Shown one piece after another: positions 51,515-60,058 of a DNA stretch of 64,000 bases. The notes under the pieces are model-generated. The model had not been told where the DNA came from and did no database searches. It saw nothing but the letters and a program-made list of their open reading frames with translations. The stretch comes from Halorussus pelagicus. GTDB lineage: Archaea; Halobacteriota; Halobacteria; Halobacteriales; Haladaptataceae. The stretch spans positions 1,550,001 through 1,614,000 of the forward strand of contig NZ_CP035119.1 in the NCBI RefSeq assembly GCF_004087835.1, in the 5' to 3' direction. The position numbers and the translations under genes were made by a program. Within the stretch, counting starts at the first letter, position 1; every line of letters begins with the position of its first letter.

Positions 51515-53620
51515 ATGAAACCGAGGTTCGATACGCTTGACGAGGGAGTCGGATTCGAGGTCGTAGACCCCATCGAGACCCGCAGGTTCACCTTTTCGAC
51601 GCCCGACCCGGTCGAGTTGCTACCCGCCGATCCGGACTCCTTTCGATTTCCCGTCAGCTCTGCCTGTCGCGTCGAGACGAGCGAGTTGTCACTCCCCTAC
51701 CCCGTCTTGATGTACGTCCGGAACGCCGAGGGCGAACTTCTCTCCGACCTCACTCACGACGCGTCCGCCGAATTTCCACCCGACCGCTACCGAATCGAGT
51801 TGAACACGCCGGTCAAACTCTACATCGAAGTCGATGCCGGGATTCGAATCGATTCGGATACCGACTCGATGCGAATCGAATTCGACCGCGAGACCACGGT
51901 CTCGGTCGGCGCGCGGTCGTTCCACAAGTCACCGGCGGCGACGGTGACGACGACCGACGACCCCCGCGACGTGATGCGCGCCGTCTCGACGCTCGGGTCG
52001 GCGCTCAAGACGACCACTTGCGAGCGGTCGTGGCCGACGCTCCGTGGGTATCCGCCCCGCATCGAGCGCGGCGACGAACTCGACGTGCCGGACGGACTCG
52101 ACGTGCCGGACACGGGAGTGACAGTCGAGGTACCGCCGGAGTACGACGCCATCTACTCGGCCGCGCCGCTGACCTATTATTTCGGGGGCGACCTCGTGGC
52201 TGGCGAGACGCCTCGCCTGACGGTCGGCGGTTTCGAGCGGCGTTTCGACGACGGCGACGGATTCGAGGACGACGTGGTTCGGACGCTGAAGCAGGCGTTC
52301 TTCCTCGATTGCATCACTCGGACTGAAGGGTACTACCCCATCGAACTCGCCGACCGAAACGAACTCGAATCGCTGGTGGACCTCGACTTCGCGGCGCTGT
52401 ACGACGCGCCGCTGGACGAACAACTCTCGGCGTACTTCTCGGTCCCCTACTCGACGGTGGCGGAGGCGATGCCGTCGTGGCACCGCGTCACCTACGTCCG
52501 TCCGGACCCGGAGAACGTCGAGACGCTGCCGTATCTGGTCAACGACCTCTCGATTCTCCGGTCTCCGCCCCGCCCGACCTACGACGAGACCGACGAGATG
52601 CGCGAGACGCGCAACGCCATCGGGGACTTTCACCGAACCTCGCCGTCCGAGCGGACAAGCGTGAGAAGCCCGACCGAGCGGGACACGTCGGCGCGCCGCG
52701 GTGTCCCGCCTATCGACTCGTACGTCCGGATGCCCGACAAAGACGACGCGCTCGAAGTCGCGTGGGTCGGTGACGGAACACCGATTCGCGGGACGAAGGT
52801 CCTCCCCGAGGCGTTCGAGTGTGACTCCGTCGAGACGAACGACGACGCCATCGAGATTACGGTCGTCTGCAACGACGAGCAGATGCGCGAGGAGTGGGAC
52901 GCCGTCGCGGAGGTGTACGGTCCCCGCGAGACCATCTCGTTCGACCCGAGCGTTCACTTCGACGTGACGACCGACGAACTCCGAGACCTGTTGCAGACTC
53001 GGACCGACCTCTTTCACTACGTCGGACACATCAACGGCCAAGGGTTCGAGTGTTCGGACGGTGTACTCGACGCGCGCGACCTGACCGAGGTCGGGATGCG
53101 TGCGTTTCTGCTCAACGCCTGTCGGTCGCACAATCAGGGCGTCGCGCTGGTTGAGGCCGGGTGTCACGGCGGTATTGTGAGTCTCGGTAACGTCGGAAAT
53201 CCCGCCGCGGTCGAACTCGGTGAGACGCTGGCGAAACTGTTCCAAGCGGGATTCAGTATCGGAAGTGCGCTCGAAATCACGCGCGAATCCACCTTCGTCG
53301 CCACTCGATACATCGCGGTCGGCGACCCCGGATTCACGCTGGCCCAGAGCGACGATTTCGTACCGCTAATGTATTTAATCGAGTCTGACTGTGATGGTCC
53401 GCTCTCGCTAACCGGGTATGCGTATCCGACTCGGGATCACAGTCTCGGGAGCATCTCGAAGACGTATCTCGATGACGGGCCTCATTTCCTTTCCACAGGC
53501 CCGTATCACTTCGAAACGACGAGCGACCGTATCGCCGACCTTCGCAGTGACCAACCGTACTCGCCACTGATAGTCGATGATGACTTGCTGTTAGTCCACG
53601 AGTGGTTGGAAGAAGAATGA
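51515..53620 (+). CDS. CHAT-type caspase-like protease
   Basis: 701 residues from ATG 51515 (MKPRFDTLDEGVGFEVVDPI). The N-terminal half is a beta-rich haloarchaeal region (RRFTFSTPDPVELLPADPDS; TTTCERSWPTLRGYPPRIER; EVPPEYDAIYSAAPLTYYFG). The C-terminal half has LFHYVGHINGQGFEC with candidate His505, and FLLNACRSHNQG with Cys536, followed by ALVEAGCHGGIVSLGNVGNP, matching the CHAT pattern H...GH and ACxS/T plus a glycine-rich loop. CHAT proteases are effectors of bacterial defence and cell-death modules; substrate here unknown. The open frame back to 51218 overlaps the ALDH gene and is rejected. Confidence 0.78.
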   Translation: MKPRFDTLDEGVGFEVVDPIETRRFTFSTPDPVELLPADPDSFRFPVSSACRVETSELSLPYPVLMYVRNAEGELLSDLTHDASAEFPPDRYRIELNTPVKLYIEVDAGIRIDSDTDSMRIEFDRETTVSVGARSFHKSPAATVTTTDDPRDVMRAVSTLGSALKTTTCERSWPTLRGYPPRIERGDELDVPDGLDVPDTGVTVEVPPEYDAIYSAAPLTYYFGGDLVAGETPRLTVGGFERRFDDGDGFEDDVVRTLKQAFFLDCITRTEGYYPIELADRNELESLVDLDFAALYDAPLDEQLSAYFSVPYSTVAEAMPSWHRVTYVRPDPENVETLPYLVNDLSILRSPPRPTYDETDEMRETRNAIGDFHRTSPSERTSVRSPTERDTSARRGVPPIDSYVRMPDKDDALEVAWVGDGTPIRGTKVLPEAFECDSVETNDDAIEITVVCNDEQMREEWDAVAEVYGPRETISFDPSVHFDVTTDELRDLLQTRTDLFHYVGHINGQGFECSDGVLDARDLTEVGMRAFLLNACRSHNQGVALVEAGCHGGIVSLGNVGNPAAVELGETLAKLFQAGFSIGSALEITRESTFVATRYIAVGDPGFTLAQSDDFVPLMYLIESDCDGPLSLTGYAYPTRDHSLGSISKTYLDDGPHFLSTGPYHFETTSDRIADLRSDQPYSPLIVDDDLLLVHEWLEEE

Positions 53621-53621
53621 T

Positions 53622-53759
53622 TTACGGACCGCTTCCTCCGACACCCCCGCCTGCGAGAACCTGCCCCGTTTCCGCGAGGAGTAAAACGAGCAACCACGCG
53701 AGGTGTACCGCTGTTTTGCTATCTGTTATCTTCTCGACCGCACCTCTGATAACGGACAT
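53622..53759 (-). CDS. 45-aa single-transmembrane protein next to the CHAT protease
   Basis: ATG at 53757-53759 encodes MSVIRGAVEKITDSKTAVHL, then a hydrophobic helix AWLLVLLLAETGQVL and a Gly-rich end (AGGGVGGSGP) before TAA at 53622. The plan (short amphipathic start, one helix, Gly/Ala-Gly-Pro tail) recalls small haloarchaeal membrane proteins of the DUF7503 type. It is convergent with the CHAT gene, with one base between stops. Function unknown. Confidence 0.6.
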   Translation of the reverse strand: MSVIRGAVEKITDSKTAVHLAWLLVLLLAETGQVLAGGGVGGSGP

Positions 53760-53965
53760 GTAACAAACAACCAATACGGTATGTTTAGTTTATCTTTCGA
53801 TATCAGATTATAAGTGTTGAGACGTTATTATTTTAGAATATTAGGTTCAATCTAGTCAGAAATTCCTACGATTAGACCTTCTTGCCGGATAGTTATAACT
53901 TCACTTCACCAGACCACCGTTCCCAAAGATACAGTATCTCCGAGCGAGAGGGCTAAGGTGAAGAC

Positions 53966-54703
53966 ATGAAGAACGTTCTCGCTAGCATCGGCGTCGGCAA
54001 CGCGAATGTCGATACCGTTCTGTCCTCCACGACCGTCACGCCCGGTGAAACCGTCAACGCGGAAGTACACATCGACGGCGGGTCCGCCGAGCAGGAAATC
54101 GGCGCGATTCGGTTCGAAATCGAGACCCAGTACGCCACCGAGGAGGGGTACGAGGAGACCGACGTAGACCGGTTCACCCTGACCGAAGACCTGACCATCG
54201 AACCCGGTCAGGAGGAGACTCGGTCGGTCGAAATCGACGTTCCCTACGGAGCGCCCGTCACGCTCGGGAACGTGGACGTGTGGGTCGAGACCGAACTCGA
54301 CATTGACTGGGCGGTTGATCCCGAAGACAAAGACTACCTCGACGTGCAGCCGACCCCACGCTTGCAGGCGGTTTTCGACGCGATGGACGAGTTAGGTTTC
54401 TCGTTCCGGACCGCCGAGTGCGAGGCCGACCCCTACGACCGCTACGGGTCGGGCCAGCGATTTATCCAGGAGTTCGAGTTCACGCCCCAAGCCGGGCCGT
54501 TCCGCGGCGACTTGGACGAGGTGGAACTCGTCGCGCGCGAGTCCGCCGACGAACTCACCCTGTTCGTGGAAATCGACCGCCGGGGCGGCCTCCTGAGCGA
54601 GATGGCCGACACCGACGAGTCGAAGACGAGTCTGACGATTCGGGACGCCGACGCGGCGACGATTCGTGAGGACCTACAGCGCGTGCTAGAGAAACACGCC
54701 TGA
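53966..54703 (+). CDS. Spo0M/arrestin-like sporulation-control family protein
   Basis: 245 residues, MKNVLASIGVGNANVDTVLS opening, then VTPGETVNAEVHIDGGSAEQ and a beta-sandwich of arrestin-like type (IEPGQEETRSVEIDVPYGAP, LQAVFDAMDELGFSFRTAEC, RFIQEFEFTPQAGPFRGDLD). Full-length Spo0M. In Bacillus it is a regulatory sandwich protein; in haloarchaea the role is unknown. The 206 bp upstream to 53760 are AT-rich and appear gene-free; an AGTTATAACTT box near 53890 could be the promoter. Confidence 0.87.
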   Translation: MKNVLASIGVGNANVDTVLSSTTVTPGETVNAEVHIDGGSAEQEIGAIRFEIETQYATEEGYEETDVDRFTLTEDLTIEPGQEETRSVEIDVPYGAPVTLGNVDVWVETELDIDWAVDPEDKDYLDVQPTPRLQAVFDAMDELGFSFRTAECEADPYDRYGSGQRFIQEFEFTPQAGPFRGDLDEVELVARESADELTLFVEIDRRGGLLSEMADTDESKTSLTIRDADAATIREDLQRVLEKHA

Positions 54704-54826
54704 ACGCGCCTCCACGGCGGCTCTGGGACCGCTCCGTGGCGTCTGCCATCGTCCGCCGTGCCGTCGCGGTGCGGTCTTCCCGGCGTCCGACCAAACCCTT
54801 ACTTCCGCTCGCCGACACTCCTTCCC

Positions 54827-55663
54827 ATGAAGCAGTACCCCGCCGTCCCTCGCCCCGACGAGGCACCGCCCGACCTCTTCGCGTCGGGCCACCTCTGGTT
54901 GCAGGAACAGATTGCGGGTCTCCACCTCCGGTTCCGCCTGCGAGAGTCCGGCCTCCTCCAGTTTGGCGACCGAACCCGGACGTTCGACGCCGACGAAATC
55001 CCCCTGCCGTACGGCCACGCGGTCCGGCACGTCCGCGAATCGCTCGACCGCGAGGCCCTCCGAAACAGCGTCGCGGACCCCTCGTCGGTCGTGTTCTTCG
55101 GCGAGGCGACGGTCCGGCGCGCCGTCGAGTACGACTGGTCGCGGACGCCCGCCGTCCTCGGGTTCGACGTGTGGGACGCCACCGAAGAGCGGTTTCTGCC
55201 ACCCGATTCGGTCGAGCGGATTTTCGACCACCTCGGACTGCACGCCGTCAACACCTTCGAGAAGGAGGTACGTGCGGTCGATTTCGACCCCCAGAGCTAC
55301 GACCTCCCGGCGTCGGCGTGGTACGACGGACCTGCCGCGGGCGTCGTCGTCCGGAACAAGACCGGCCAGCGCGCGACGATTCGACGGCCGGACGCTCGGG
55401 CGGCGGGCGAGGACGCCGACCCCGCGACTGCGCCCGCCGACGAACTCGCCGAGCGGTACGTCACCCGCCAGCGCGTCGAGCGCATCGCGGCCGACCTCGA
55501 CGCCGCCGGACGCTCGACCGGGTTCGACGACGTTTTCGACCGCCTAATCGAGGCCATCGCCCGCGAGGAACACCAGCGACTGTTCCACGAGCGCGCGTCG
55601 GTGGACCTGCGGGCGTTCCGCTCGGCGGCCGCCGAGCGGACGCAGGAATTACTGAATGGGTAG
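54827..55663 (+). CDS. RNA ligase-like protein with degenerate catalytic motif
   Basis: 278 residues, start MKQYPAVPRPDEAPPDLFAS. The segment GHLWLQEQIAGLHLRFRLRE corresponds to motif I of the ligase fold, where haloarchaeal homologues as I recall read 'EKVDGAHLRF'; here the nucleophilic lysine position (28) is Gln and the motif Asp is Ala. SSVVFFGEATVRRAVEYDWS and VLGFDVWDATEERFLPPDSV are clear motif III-region matches; motif IV (AGVVVRNKTGQRATIRRPDA) is partly kept but the motif V lysine is unclear. It is probably a non-catalytic RNA-binding relative. The frame is open back to 54758; ATG 54827 is natural. Confidence 0.78.
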   Translation: MKQYPAVPRPDEAPPDLFASGHLWLQEQIAGLHLRFRLRESGLLQFGDRTRTFDADEIPLPYGHAVRHVRESLDREALRNSVADPSSVVFFGEATVRRAVEYDWSRTPAVLGFDVWDATEERFLPPDSVERIFDHLGLHAVNTFEKEVRAVDFDPQSYDLPASAWYDGPAAGVVVRNKTGQRATIRRPDARAAGEDADPATAPADELAERYVTRQRVERIAADLDAAGRSTGFDDVFDRLIEAIAREEHQRLFHERASVDLRAFRSAAAERTQELLNG

Positions 55664-55732
55664 CAGAGCAACCGAAATTCACGCACGGAGTGGGTAAACG
55701 GATTGTAGTCGATATAGACATTTTTCGTTTGA

Positions 55733-55741
55733 TTTATAAAT
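55733..55741 (+). promoter_or_regulatory. Leaderless promoter of the DUF6338-like gene
   Basis: TTTATAAAT centred about 28 bases before ATG 55765, in an AT-rich lead-in from about 55710. This is one of the clearest TATA elements in the window. Confidence 0.55.
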
Positions 55742-55764
55742 ACAGGTCTCTCAACCGTGGATAG

Positions 55765-56586
55765 ATGCCGAGCAGTCTCTCATTAGGGCTGAATTTAGTC
55801 TCTCTCGTCGTTTTCGTCTTACCCGGACTCGCTGGCGTAAAACTCGGGCTACTGATAGCCGACCGAGCGGACTGGTTAAATCGCGTCGATACGATTGCGC
55901 TGAGTTTCGGAGTGAGTATTCTCTCGATGGGTGGCGTTTACTTTTGGTACAGTCTCCTGAATGGCCATCTCTTGCGCTTCGCCGAACTATCGTCAGTGTG
56001 GAGTCACCTCCCGACCGCGATTACTGTCTACTTGCAACTGTTGGGAACCTCGCTCGGCGTCGGTGTTTTGCTCGGCGTCCTCGATTTCGGCGGCGACCAT
56101 GTCGCAAAACGCGAAGGGCTTTGGTACACGTTCTTCTCGGAAGTTGAGTCGAAAACCGATTCGGAGGAGTATCAGGTTCGCGTCCGAATGCAGTCCGGCG
56201 ACGAACTATGGGGTCGAGTCGAAGACAACGGCGAAATCAGCGTGAACCGGGATATTCTCCTCGAAAATCCGCGACGAGTGATTCGAGGGGAAGACGGCTC
56301 TATCGGAGATACGTATCGTTACACCGGCACTGCGTACCTCCACAACCAAGGTATCACTCACATTGAGTTTGATAGACTGAAGACCGCAGATGCAGTCGGT
56401 AGAGACGAGAGTAACCTCGACACGTCGCGTAAAGAGACCAGACCCGAATCGGACACGACTGACGACTCGGCAGACGCGGGGTCGGTCGAAGATGCCGAAA
56501 TCGAGGAGTTAGAGGAGTTTGCAGAAGAGGCGGACGAGGAGCGTAGCGGACAGGAAACCGATACCGACGAGAAGAACCCCGAATAG
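55765..56586 (+). CDS. DUF6338-like membrane protein
   Basis: 273 residues with N-terminal helices (LGLNLVSLVVFVLPGLAGVK, ALSFGVSILSMGGVYFWYSL, TAITVYLQLLGTSLGVGVLL), then a cytosolic domain: LWYTFFSEVESKTDSEEYQV, MQSGDELWGRVEDNGEISVN, RDILLENPRRVI, the pattern of DUF6338, and an acidic tail. Such proteins are often found near defence or mobile genes in bacteria. Composition is lower-GC than neighbours. Convergent with a winged-helix gene (15-bp gap), suggesting a paired accessory module. Confidence 0.7.
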   Translation: MPSSLSLGLNLVSLVVFVLPGLAGVKLGLLIADRADWLNRVDTIALSFGVSILSMGGVYFWYSLLNGHLLRFAELSSVWSHLPTAITVYLQLLGTSLGVGVLLGVLDFGGDHVAKREGLWYTFFSEVESKTDSEEYQVRVRMQSGDELWGRVEDNGEISVNRDILLENPRRVIRGEDGSIGDTYRYTGTAYLHNQGITHIEFDRLKTADAVGRDESNLDTSRKETRPESDTTDDSADAGSVEDAEIEELEEFAEEADEERSGQETDTDEKNPE

Positions 56587-56601
56587 GACGATATTAGCCC
56601 G

Positions 56602-57066
56602 TCACACAGCTCTTCCGGTAGAGATGTCGAGAACACTGTTTTTAGCCATCTCCGGGTACTCCCCGTAAACGTGTTCGAGCAACTCCCAGAGGTCCATCTC
56701 GTTGTATTGGCTTTTGACCGCCTCTAAACCGTCTACTGCTTCCGGGAACTCGTTCCCCGGAAGTTCGCGTGCTCGGTGGAGTGTTCGCTCACCCTTTTCA
56801 GTGAGTTCATAGGTTTGTTTGTCACTCTTCTTGTCCCCCGTCGGTTCATCCCGCCGTCGGATGAAGCCTTCAGACTCCAATCTATCGATGTCGTCGTAGA
56901 GTGACTTCGAATACGGTCCGTACTGACCCGGTTCGTACCGGTAAAAGTCCTGGTCAAGCTTCTCCCTCTGTGCGAGGAAGATCAGTTTCATGAACCTCGT
57001 AATCCCCTCTATTGGCTCTTCGTCGTTGCACTCCAAGAAAGCCAATGGGAGGAGTTTGGTATTCAT
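56602..57066 (-). CDS. Winged-helix protein (YwgA-like)
   Basis: 154 residues from ATG 57066 (MNTKLLPLAFLECNDEEPIE). GITRFMKLIFLAQREKLDQD and YEPGQYGPYSKSLYDDIDRL form the 'KLxFL...YGPYSxxL...L' pattern of YwgA-like and Panacea-like regulators, followed by SEGFIRRRDEPTGDKKSDKQ and TYELTEKGERTLHRARELPG, a winged-helix wing. Likely a DNA-binding regulator or antitoxin-type protein. Convergent with the DUF6338-like gene, the most obvious partner. Confidence 0.72.
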   Translation of the reverse strand: MNTKLLPLAFLECNDEEPIEGITRFMKLIFLAQREKLDQDFYRYEPGQYGPYSKSLYDDIDRLESEGFIRRRDEPTGDKKSDKQTYELTEKGERTLHRARELPGNEFPEAVDGLEAVKSQYNEMDLWELLEHVYGEYPEMAKNSVLDISTGRAV

Positions 57067-57125
57067 TACGAGGAGTTTGAACCTCAACGTATACGACTCT
57101 TTTGGTGTTTTGGACTACGCCGCGT

Positions 57126-57500
57126 TTAGAACCCGAGCGTTCGCCGAATCCGGGCGACTAGACCGCCGCCCGAGGTCGGTAGTTCCCGATGGAGCGCGTC
57201 GAGTTCGTCGTCGCCGAATCGGTCGTCGTGGCGCGCCTCGCGCACCCATTGGTCCCACTCGCTCTCGCTGAGGGTGCCCCGCGACTCGGGACCCCACTGC
57301 TCGACCAGTGCCTCGCGCTCCCGGAACGGGATGTCCATCTCGCCGCCGCCCCAGTGGAGCGGCGAGAGCCAGAACTCCGCATCGGCGTCGTCGCTCTCGG
57401 ACCCCTCCGGGAACTCGACTCGGTAGGGATAGCCGTTGTAGAGAAACACGTCGTCCGGCGTCACGGTTTCGCCGCTCGGGAGTTCGAGCGTTCGGTCCAT
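57126..57500 (-). CDS. Conserved hypothetical haloarchaeal protein
   Basis: 124 residues from ATG 57500 (MDRTLELPSGETVTPDDVFL). Contains YNGYPYRVEFPEGSESDDAD and a tryptophan-rich stretch FWLSPLHWGGGEMDIPFRER, then a basic/helical end GGGLVARIRRTLGF. It is the coding C-terminal part of a longer shadow frame opposite the beta-CASP gene. No function can be assigned. Confidence 0.68.
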   Translation of the reverse strand: MDRTLELPSGETVTPDDVFLYNGYPYRVEFPEGSESDDADAEFWLSPLHWGGGEMDIPFREREALVEQWGPESRGTLSESEWDQWVREARHDDRFGDDELDALHRELPTSGGGLVARIRRTLGF

Positions 57501-57710
57501 TCGGCCGAATCGTACGGTTCGAGGGCTTTTGGGCGTTCGGTTCCCCGGCCGTTCGCGGTCCCTTGACGCAACTCGCCCCGGCCGCGACGCCTTCGCAGTC
57601 GGCTGCGACGAGTGTACGCCATGTGCTTCGACCTCCGCGGGTCGGCGTGTCCGAGTCGAGACGCCCTGCAACCGACGGATGAAAACGGTCTCGGCCGCTA
57701 CCGACCGGTA

Positions 57711-58946
57711 ATGAACGTCGAATTTCTCGGCGGGACCCGCGAAATCGGCCGGAGCGCGATTCTCGTGGACGACTCTCTGTTGCTCGACTACGGGATGGCG
57801 ACGGGCAACCCGCCGTCGTTTCCGGTCGGCGACCCAGACCCCGACGCCGTGGTCGTGAGCCACGGCCACTTGGACCACGTCGGCGCGGTCCCCTCCCTGC
57901 TGTCGGGCGACGCCCGGCCGCCCATCCACTGGACGCCCCCGACCCGCGACCTGACTCGCGTGCTGGCCGAGGACACGCTCAAACTCCGCGGGGGAAGCTA
58001 CGACTGCCCGTTCACCCACACCGAGGTCAAGCGCATGAGTCAGGTCTCGGAGACCCACGGCTACGGCGAGACCTTCACCGCGGCCGGATACGAAGTCACC
58101 TTTTTCGACGCCGGACACATTCCGGGGAGCGCGCACGTCCTCGTCAACGACGGCGAGACCAGACTGCTCTACACCGGCGACTTCCACACCGCGGACACGC
58201 AACTGCTCTCGGGGACCACTGCACGACCCGACGCGGACATCGTGATTACCGAATCGACTTACTCCGACGTGGACCACGACCCCCGAGGCGAGGTCGAGAA
58301 GTCGTTCGCCGAGAGCGTCCGGACGACCCTCTGGGAGGGTGGTACCGTCGTCGTTCCGGCGTTCGCCATCGGTCGAACGCAGGAGATGCTGATGGTCTGT
58401 GAAGCCCACGACATCGACTGCTACGTGGACGGGATGGGCCAGCAAGTGACCGAAATCGCTCGCCAGTATCCCGAGTTCGTCCGCGACGCCGACGCCCTCG
58501 GGCGCGCGAAGTCGAACGCGCGGTTCGTCACAGGACGTGACGGCCAGCGTAGGCGCATCGCCGACAAGAACACCGTCGTCGTGACGACCAGCGGGATGCT
58601 CTCGGGCGGTCCCGCGATGACCTACGTCCCCGAGATTCGGGCAAATCCGACGAACAAACTCGCGTTCACGGGCTATCAGGTCGAGGGGACGCCCGGCCGC
58701 GAGTTGCTGGACCGGGGCCGGGCCGAAATCGACGGTCGGGTGATGCCCGTCAGCGCGCAGGTCGAAGCCTACGACTTCTCGGCGCACGCCGACCGCGACG
58801 GCCTGCTGGACTTTCTCGATTCGTACCGCGACGCCGAGATTCTGGTCAACCACGGCGACCGCTGTGAGTCCTTTGCCGAGGAACTGCGCGGCGAAGGCTT
58901 CGAGGCGAGTGCGCCGGAACTCGGGGAGCGCATCACGACAACGTGA
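57711..58946 (+). CDS. Beta-CASP metallo-beta-lactamase RNA nuclease
   Basis: 411 residues from ATG 57711 (MNVEFLGGTREIGRSAILVD). MBL motif VVSHGHLDHVGAVP carries the metal ligands; the beta-CASP module has VTESTYSD-like ESTYSD, VVVPAFAIGRTQEML, VVTTSGMLSGGPAMTYV and final FSAHAD. KH domains of archaeal FttA/CPSF1 are absent, so it is the short CPSF2-type, an endo/5'-3' exoribonuclease candidate of RNA processing or decay. Frame open back to 57612 but the start is clear. Alone on its strand. Confidence 0.93.
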   Translation: MNVEFLGGTREIGRSAILVDDSLLLDYGMATGNPPSFPVGDPDPDAVVVSHGHLDHVGAVPSLLSGDARPPIHWTPPTRDLTRVLAEDTLKLRGGSYDCPFTHTEVKRMSQVSETHGYGETFTAAGYEVTFFDAGHIPGSAHVLVNDGETRLLYTGDFHTADTQLLSGTTARPDADIVITESTYSDVDHDPRGEVEKSFAESVRTTLWEGGTVVVPAFAIGRTQEMLMVCEAHDIDCYVDGMGQQVTEIARQYPEFVRDADALGRAKSNARFVTGRDGQRRRIADKNTVVVTTSGMLSGGPAMTYVPEIRANPTNKLAFTGYQVEGTPGRELLDRGRAEIDGRVMPVSAQVEAYDFSAHADRDGLLDFLDSYRDAEILVNHGDRCESFAEELRGEGFEASAPELGERITTT

Positions 58947-59089
58947 CGCGTAGAGCGACTATGCTGTACTCTCGAAGGCGGACAGAAATAGTACGCGAGA
59001 CGGAGCAGGCCCGGTCAGTACGTCGTTGAGAGTAGCTTCTGCGGGTTTCGAAGGTGCAGGGGATTCGGATCGAAAGCGGCGTACCACTG

Positions 59090-59743
59090 CTATCCCGGTC
59101 CGAGGGCGGCGATATCGGCACCCACCGTCGCCAGCGCGTCGGCGGGGTTCGGATCGCTGTCTGCCAGATGCGTGTACTGGTGGTCCGGGATGCTCGATAG
59201 CGCCGCCGCGACGGCCTCGCTGTACGTTTCGACGCCCGGCTCGGTGGGGTCGTCGCCACCCCAAACGTCTCGGATGACCGTCATCGAATCGATGCGGACT
59301 TCCAGTCTGCGCGGCTCGTAGCGAGCCAACAGTTCCGAGAGACCGAGTTGGAGAGCGACGTACTCGGCGGTGTTGTTCCCCGTCCGGGAGCCGACGGGTC
59401 GGCCGAGACGGGCGAGTTCGTCCTCCTCGGCGTCCATGATGACAGCACCTGCCCCTGCGGGACCGGGGTTGCCGCGTGAACTACCATCGACGTAGAGGAC
59501 GAAAGTGTCGCTCGTCGGTTCGGGAGCGGATGGCCGGGTGAGTCCCGAATCCAGCAGGCTTTCGAGCGCGTGACGCAACTCGTCCGAGGTGGTCGCGGGG
59601 TCGAAGAGACCGCCGTAGCCGGAGACGGCGTCGTCGATGGCGTCGGTGGCGGCCGCCATCTCGTAGCCGACGCCCGCGAGTACCTCGTCGGCGAGCGCGG
59701 CGAGCGGCGTGAGGTGTTCGGCCGGAAGGGGGTCGTTAGTCAC
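59090..59743 (-). CDS. rnhA: Ribonuclease HI (with N-terminal extension)
   Basis: 217 residues, GTG start. The N-terminal 75 residues are helical (LAALADEVLAGVGYEMAAAT). Then the RNase H core: LYVDGSSRGNPGPAGAGAVI (catalytic Asp), NNTAEYVALQLGLSELL (Glu), VRIDSMTVIRDVWGG (Asp). The last acidic residue is probably in HLADSDPNPADALAT. It removes RNA from RNA-DNA hybrids (primers, R-loops). The haloarchaeal type-1 lineage usually has such extra N-terminus. Confidence 0.9.
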   Translation of the reverse strand: MTNDPLPAEHLTPLAALADEVLAGVGYEMAAATDAIDDAVSGYGGLFDPATTSDELRHALESLLDSGLTRPSAPEPTSDTFVLYVDGSSRGNPGPAGAGAVIMDAEEDELARLGRPVGSRTGNNTAEYVALQLGLSELLARYEPRRLEVRIDSMTVIRDVWGGDDPTEPGVETYSEAVAAALSSIPDHQYTHLADSDPNPADALATVGADIAALGPG

Positions 59744-59887
59744 GCCATTCCCCCTTCTGGCTTCGGAGTGGGGTCGTCACGCCTTCCCTCCGGACGGACT
59801 CGGTAGCTGGTCGCACCACTGCATACCGGTCCTTAGTAACCGAGCGGGATAATCCCTTCAGGTGGCATCGGTGCGAGCCGTTTCGAA

Positions 59888-60058
59888 TCAGTCGTCCCGG
59901 TCGGGCGTCGATTGCGGCGTCTCCTGTTCGGACTGTCGAACCGCGAGCGCCCAGCCGAGACCGTACACCGCGACGGCGAATCCGACTCCGGGTAGTGTCC
60001 CGAGGGGGACGACACGACGAGAAACGACGCGATACCCACACCGCGCCGACTCGCCTCG
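59888..60058 (-). other. Orphan single-TM reading frame without a usable start
   Basis: Directly downstream of the TIGR00300 gene on the same strand, the frame reads YRVVSRRVVPLGTLPGVGFA then VAVYGLGWALAVRQSEQETP ... DRDD-TGA, a plausible single membrane helix with acidic tail. In this frame there is no ATG, GTG or TTG before the helix; the next codon upstream is the TAG ending TIGR00300. Either a frameshifted or start-damaged small membrane gene, or chance. The rest of 59744-60058 shows no other gene. Confidence 0.35.
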
